Shown here: positions 61,401 through 64,000 of the stretch, in pieces | How positions within the stretch are numbered: the stretch's first letter is position 1 | Layout of the letters: each line of letters starts with the position of its first letter | NCBI RefSeq assembly: GCF_037975245.1 | Contig: NC_092579.1 | Location: 14,890,178 to 14,954,177, forward strand | Length of the DNA stretch: 64,000 nt | Origin: Apostichopus japonicus | Lineage: Eukaryota; Echinodermata; Holothuroidea; Aspidochirotida; Stichopodidae | Direction: 5' to 3' | Notes under the pieces: generated by a model | Database searches by the model: none | Told to the model about the DNA's origin: nothing | Seen by the model: the letters and a program-made list of their open reading frames with translations, nothing else | Made by a program: the position numbers and the translations under genes

Positions 61401-64000
61401 ACCATCCTTCCATTCTACCATCCTTCCATCCTCCCATCTAACCATCCTACCACCCTACCATTCTATCATCCTACCATCCTTCCATCCTACCACACCATCC
61501 TTCCATCCTACCACACCATCCTTCCATCCTACCAGCATACCATCCTTCAATCCTTCCATCCTACCACCTAACCATCCTACCATTCTATCATCCTACCATT
61601 CTATCATTCTACCAGCCTACTATCCTACCATTCTACCATCTAACCATCCTACCATCTAACAAATATAACAAATATCTAACCATCCTTCTATCCTACCATC
61701 CCTCCATCCAACCATATACCCATCTAACTATCCTACCATTCTATCATCCTTCCATCCTACCATCTAGCCATCCTAACATTCTATCATCCTACCCTCCTGC
61801 CATTTAACCACCATCTAACCATCCTACCATCTAACCATCCTACCATTCTATCATCCTACCTTCTAACCATCCTATCACCCTACCATTCTATCATCCTACC
61901 ATCCTTCCATCCTACCATCATACAATCCTTCCATCCTACCAGCATACCATCCTTCAATCCTTCCATCCTACCACCTAACCATCTAACCATCCTACCATTC
62001 TATCATCCTACCATTCTATCATTCTACCAGCCTACTATCCTACCATTCTACCATCTAACCATCCTACCATTCTATCATGTACCATCCTACCATCTAACCA
62101 TCCTACCATCTAACCATCCTACTATCTAACCATCCTAACCTCCTTCCATCCTACCATCATACCATCCTTCCATGCTACCAGCATACCTTCTTTCCATCCT
62201 ATCATCTAACCATCCTACCATTCTATCATCCTACCATTAGGTCGTTCTACCATCCTACCATCCCTCTATCCTTCCATCCTGCCATCCTTCAATCCTACCA
62301 TCCTACTATCCTTCATCTAACCATCCTACCATTCTATTATTCTACCATACTACCATCCTACCATCCTACCATCCTTCCATCCTACCATCCTATCATCTAA
62401 TCTCCTACCATCCTTCCATCCTACCATACTACCATCCTTCCATCTTTCCATCCTACCATCTAATCTCCTACCATCCTTCCATCCTACCATCCTTCCATCC
62501 TACCATCCTGTCATCTAACTATCCTACCATCTAACCATCCTACCATCCTTCCATTATACCATCCTTCCATCCTACCCTCTAACCATCCTACCATTCTTTC
62601 ATCCTACCATTCTACCATCTTGCCACCTAACCATCATACCATCTAACCTTCCTACCATCCTTTCATCCTACCATCCTTCCAACCTTCCATCCTACCATCC
62701 TGTCATCTAACTATCCTACCATCTAACCATCCTACCATCCTTCCATTATACCATCCTTCCATCCTAACATAATACAATCTAACCATCTTCCCATCCTACC
62801 ATCTAACCATCCTACTATCTAACCATCCTAACCTTCCATCATACCATCCTTCCATGCTACCAGCATACCTTCTTTCCATCCTACCATCTAATCATCTAAC
62901 CATCCTACCATTCTATCATCCTACCATTAGGTCGTTCTACCATCCCTCTATCCTTCCATCCTGCCATCCTTCAATCCTACCATCCTACTATCCTTCATCT
63001 AACCATCCTACCATTCTATTATTCTACCATACTACCATCCTATCATCCTTCCATCCTACCATCTAATCTCCTACCATCCTTCCATCCTACCATACTACCA
63101 TCCTTCCATCCTACCATCTTTCCATCCTACCATACTACCATCCTTCCATCCTACCATCCTTCCATCCTACCATCTAATCTCCTACCATCCTTCCATCCTA
63201 CCATACTACCATCCTTCCATCCTACCATCTTTCCATCCTACCATCTAATCTCCTACCATCCTTCCATCCTTCCATCCTTCCATCCTACCATCCTGTCATC
63301 TAACTATCCTACCATCTAACCATCCTACCATCCTTCCATTATACCATTATACCATCCTTCCATCCTACCCTCTAACCATCCTACCATTCTTTCATCCTAC
63401 TATTCTACCATCTTGCCACCTAACCATCATACCATCTAACCTTCCTACCATCCTTTCATCCTACCATCCTTCCAAACTTCCATCCTACCATCCTGTCATC
63501 TAACTATCCTACCATCTAACCATCCTACCATCCTTCCATTATACCATCCTTCCATCCTAACATAATACAATTTAACCATCTTCCCATCCTACCATCTAAC
63601 CATCCTACTATCTAACCATCCTAACATCCTTCCATCCTACAATCCTACCATCCTTCCATCCTACCATCTAACCATTCTACCATCTAACCATCCTACCATT
63701 CTATCATCCTACCATTCTATCATTCTACCATCCTACCATCGCTCTATCCTTCCATCCTACCATCCTTCCATCCTACTATCCTTCCATCTAACCATCCTAC
63801 CATACTACCATCTTTCCAACCTACCAACCTTCCATTCTACTATCCTTCCATCCTACAATCTAACCATCCTACCATCCTACCATTCTATCATCCTACCATC
63901 CTACCATCCTTCCATCCTACCAGCATACCATCCTTCCATTCTTTCATCCTATCATCTAACCATCCTACCATTCTGTTATCCTAAAATCTAACTATCCTAC

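Larger units (their letters stand above)
46024..64000. repeat. Giant octamer satellite (CCATCCTA and variants), continues past window
   Basis: Nearly 18 kb of 8-bp words: CCATCCTA, CCATCTAA, CCATTCTA, TCATCCTA, CCATCCTT, CTATCCTA and others. The + strand is almost G-free except in two inverted blocks. The entry shows three CGTTGTAT-like units (about 45990-46010) then a mixed zone. Higher-order duplication is evident: a ~3.0-kb tandem unit (about 47937-50940 and 50941-53940) and an 8,383-bp offset copy (46312 onward to 54695 onward). Frames up to 288 codons read (ILPSYHPT)n and are not genes. Confidence 0.97.

Noticed and set aside
46024-64000. CRISPR array
   Set aside because: Animal DNA; repeats are 8-bp words without unique spacers.

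Overview
The window is animal genomic DNA, not bacterial: protein-coding information sits in short exons bounded by GT/AG splice sites, introns run 0.6-1.8 kb, and small non-autonomous transposons, satellites and homopolymer G/C runs are everywhere. The conserved gene content, frequent TAGGCCTA-type words and TIR/TSD mini-elements suggest a marine invertebrate, perhaps an echinoderm; the phylum is inference.

Layout. 1-13.5 kb: mostly mobile-element debris, with a weak candidate transcript (2.1-4.15 kb, + strand). 13.5-23.4 kb: a complete mitochondrial pyruvate dehydrogenase E1-alpha gene (PDHA1-like, minus strand), rebuilt as nine coding exons giving 391 residues with a transit peptide, the TPP motif, the catalytic His and two of the three classical phosphoserines. 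The third, site 3, is Ala. Its introns carry a tRNA-derived SINE, a minisatellite, a TIR element and a 349-bp duplication. 23.8-25.9 kb: a ~180-bp satellite just upstream of the gene, interrupted by a 365-bp element with a perfect 8-bp target duplication. 26.8-28.4 kb: a family of structured repeats with a U2 snRNA-like 5' head, abutting a 55-bp minisatellite whose units nearly alternate between two types. 28.4-33.7 kb: more hAT-like mini-elements in otherwise empty DNA. 33.8-44.2 kb: scattered minus-strand exons, two of which together look like a CIDE-N domain (DFF/CIDE apoptosis family); the downstream exons are tentatively linked. 46.0-64.0 kb and beyond the right edge: at least 18 kb of one satellite built from 8-bp CCATCCTA-like words. 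It is almost free of G on the + strand, carries two copies of a ~515-bp inverted block, and shows nested higher-order duplications (about 3.0 kb and 8.38 kb).

Only PDHA1 is a confidently identified, complete gene. Long ORFs in the satellite (up to 288 codons) follow from an 8-bp period that reads the same octapeptide in all three frames, and are not called as genes.
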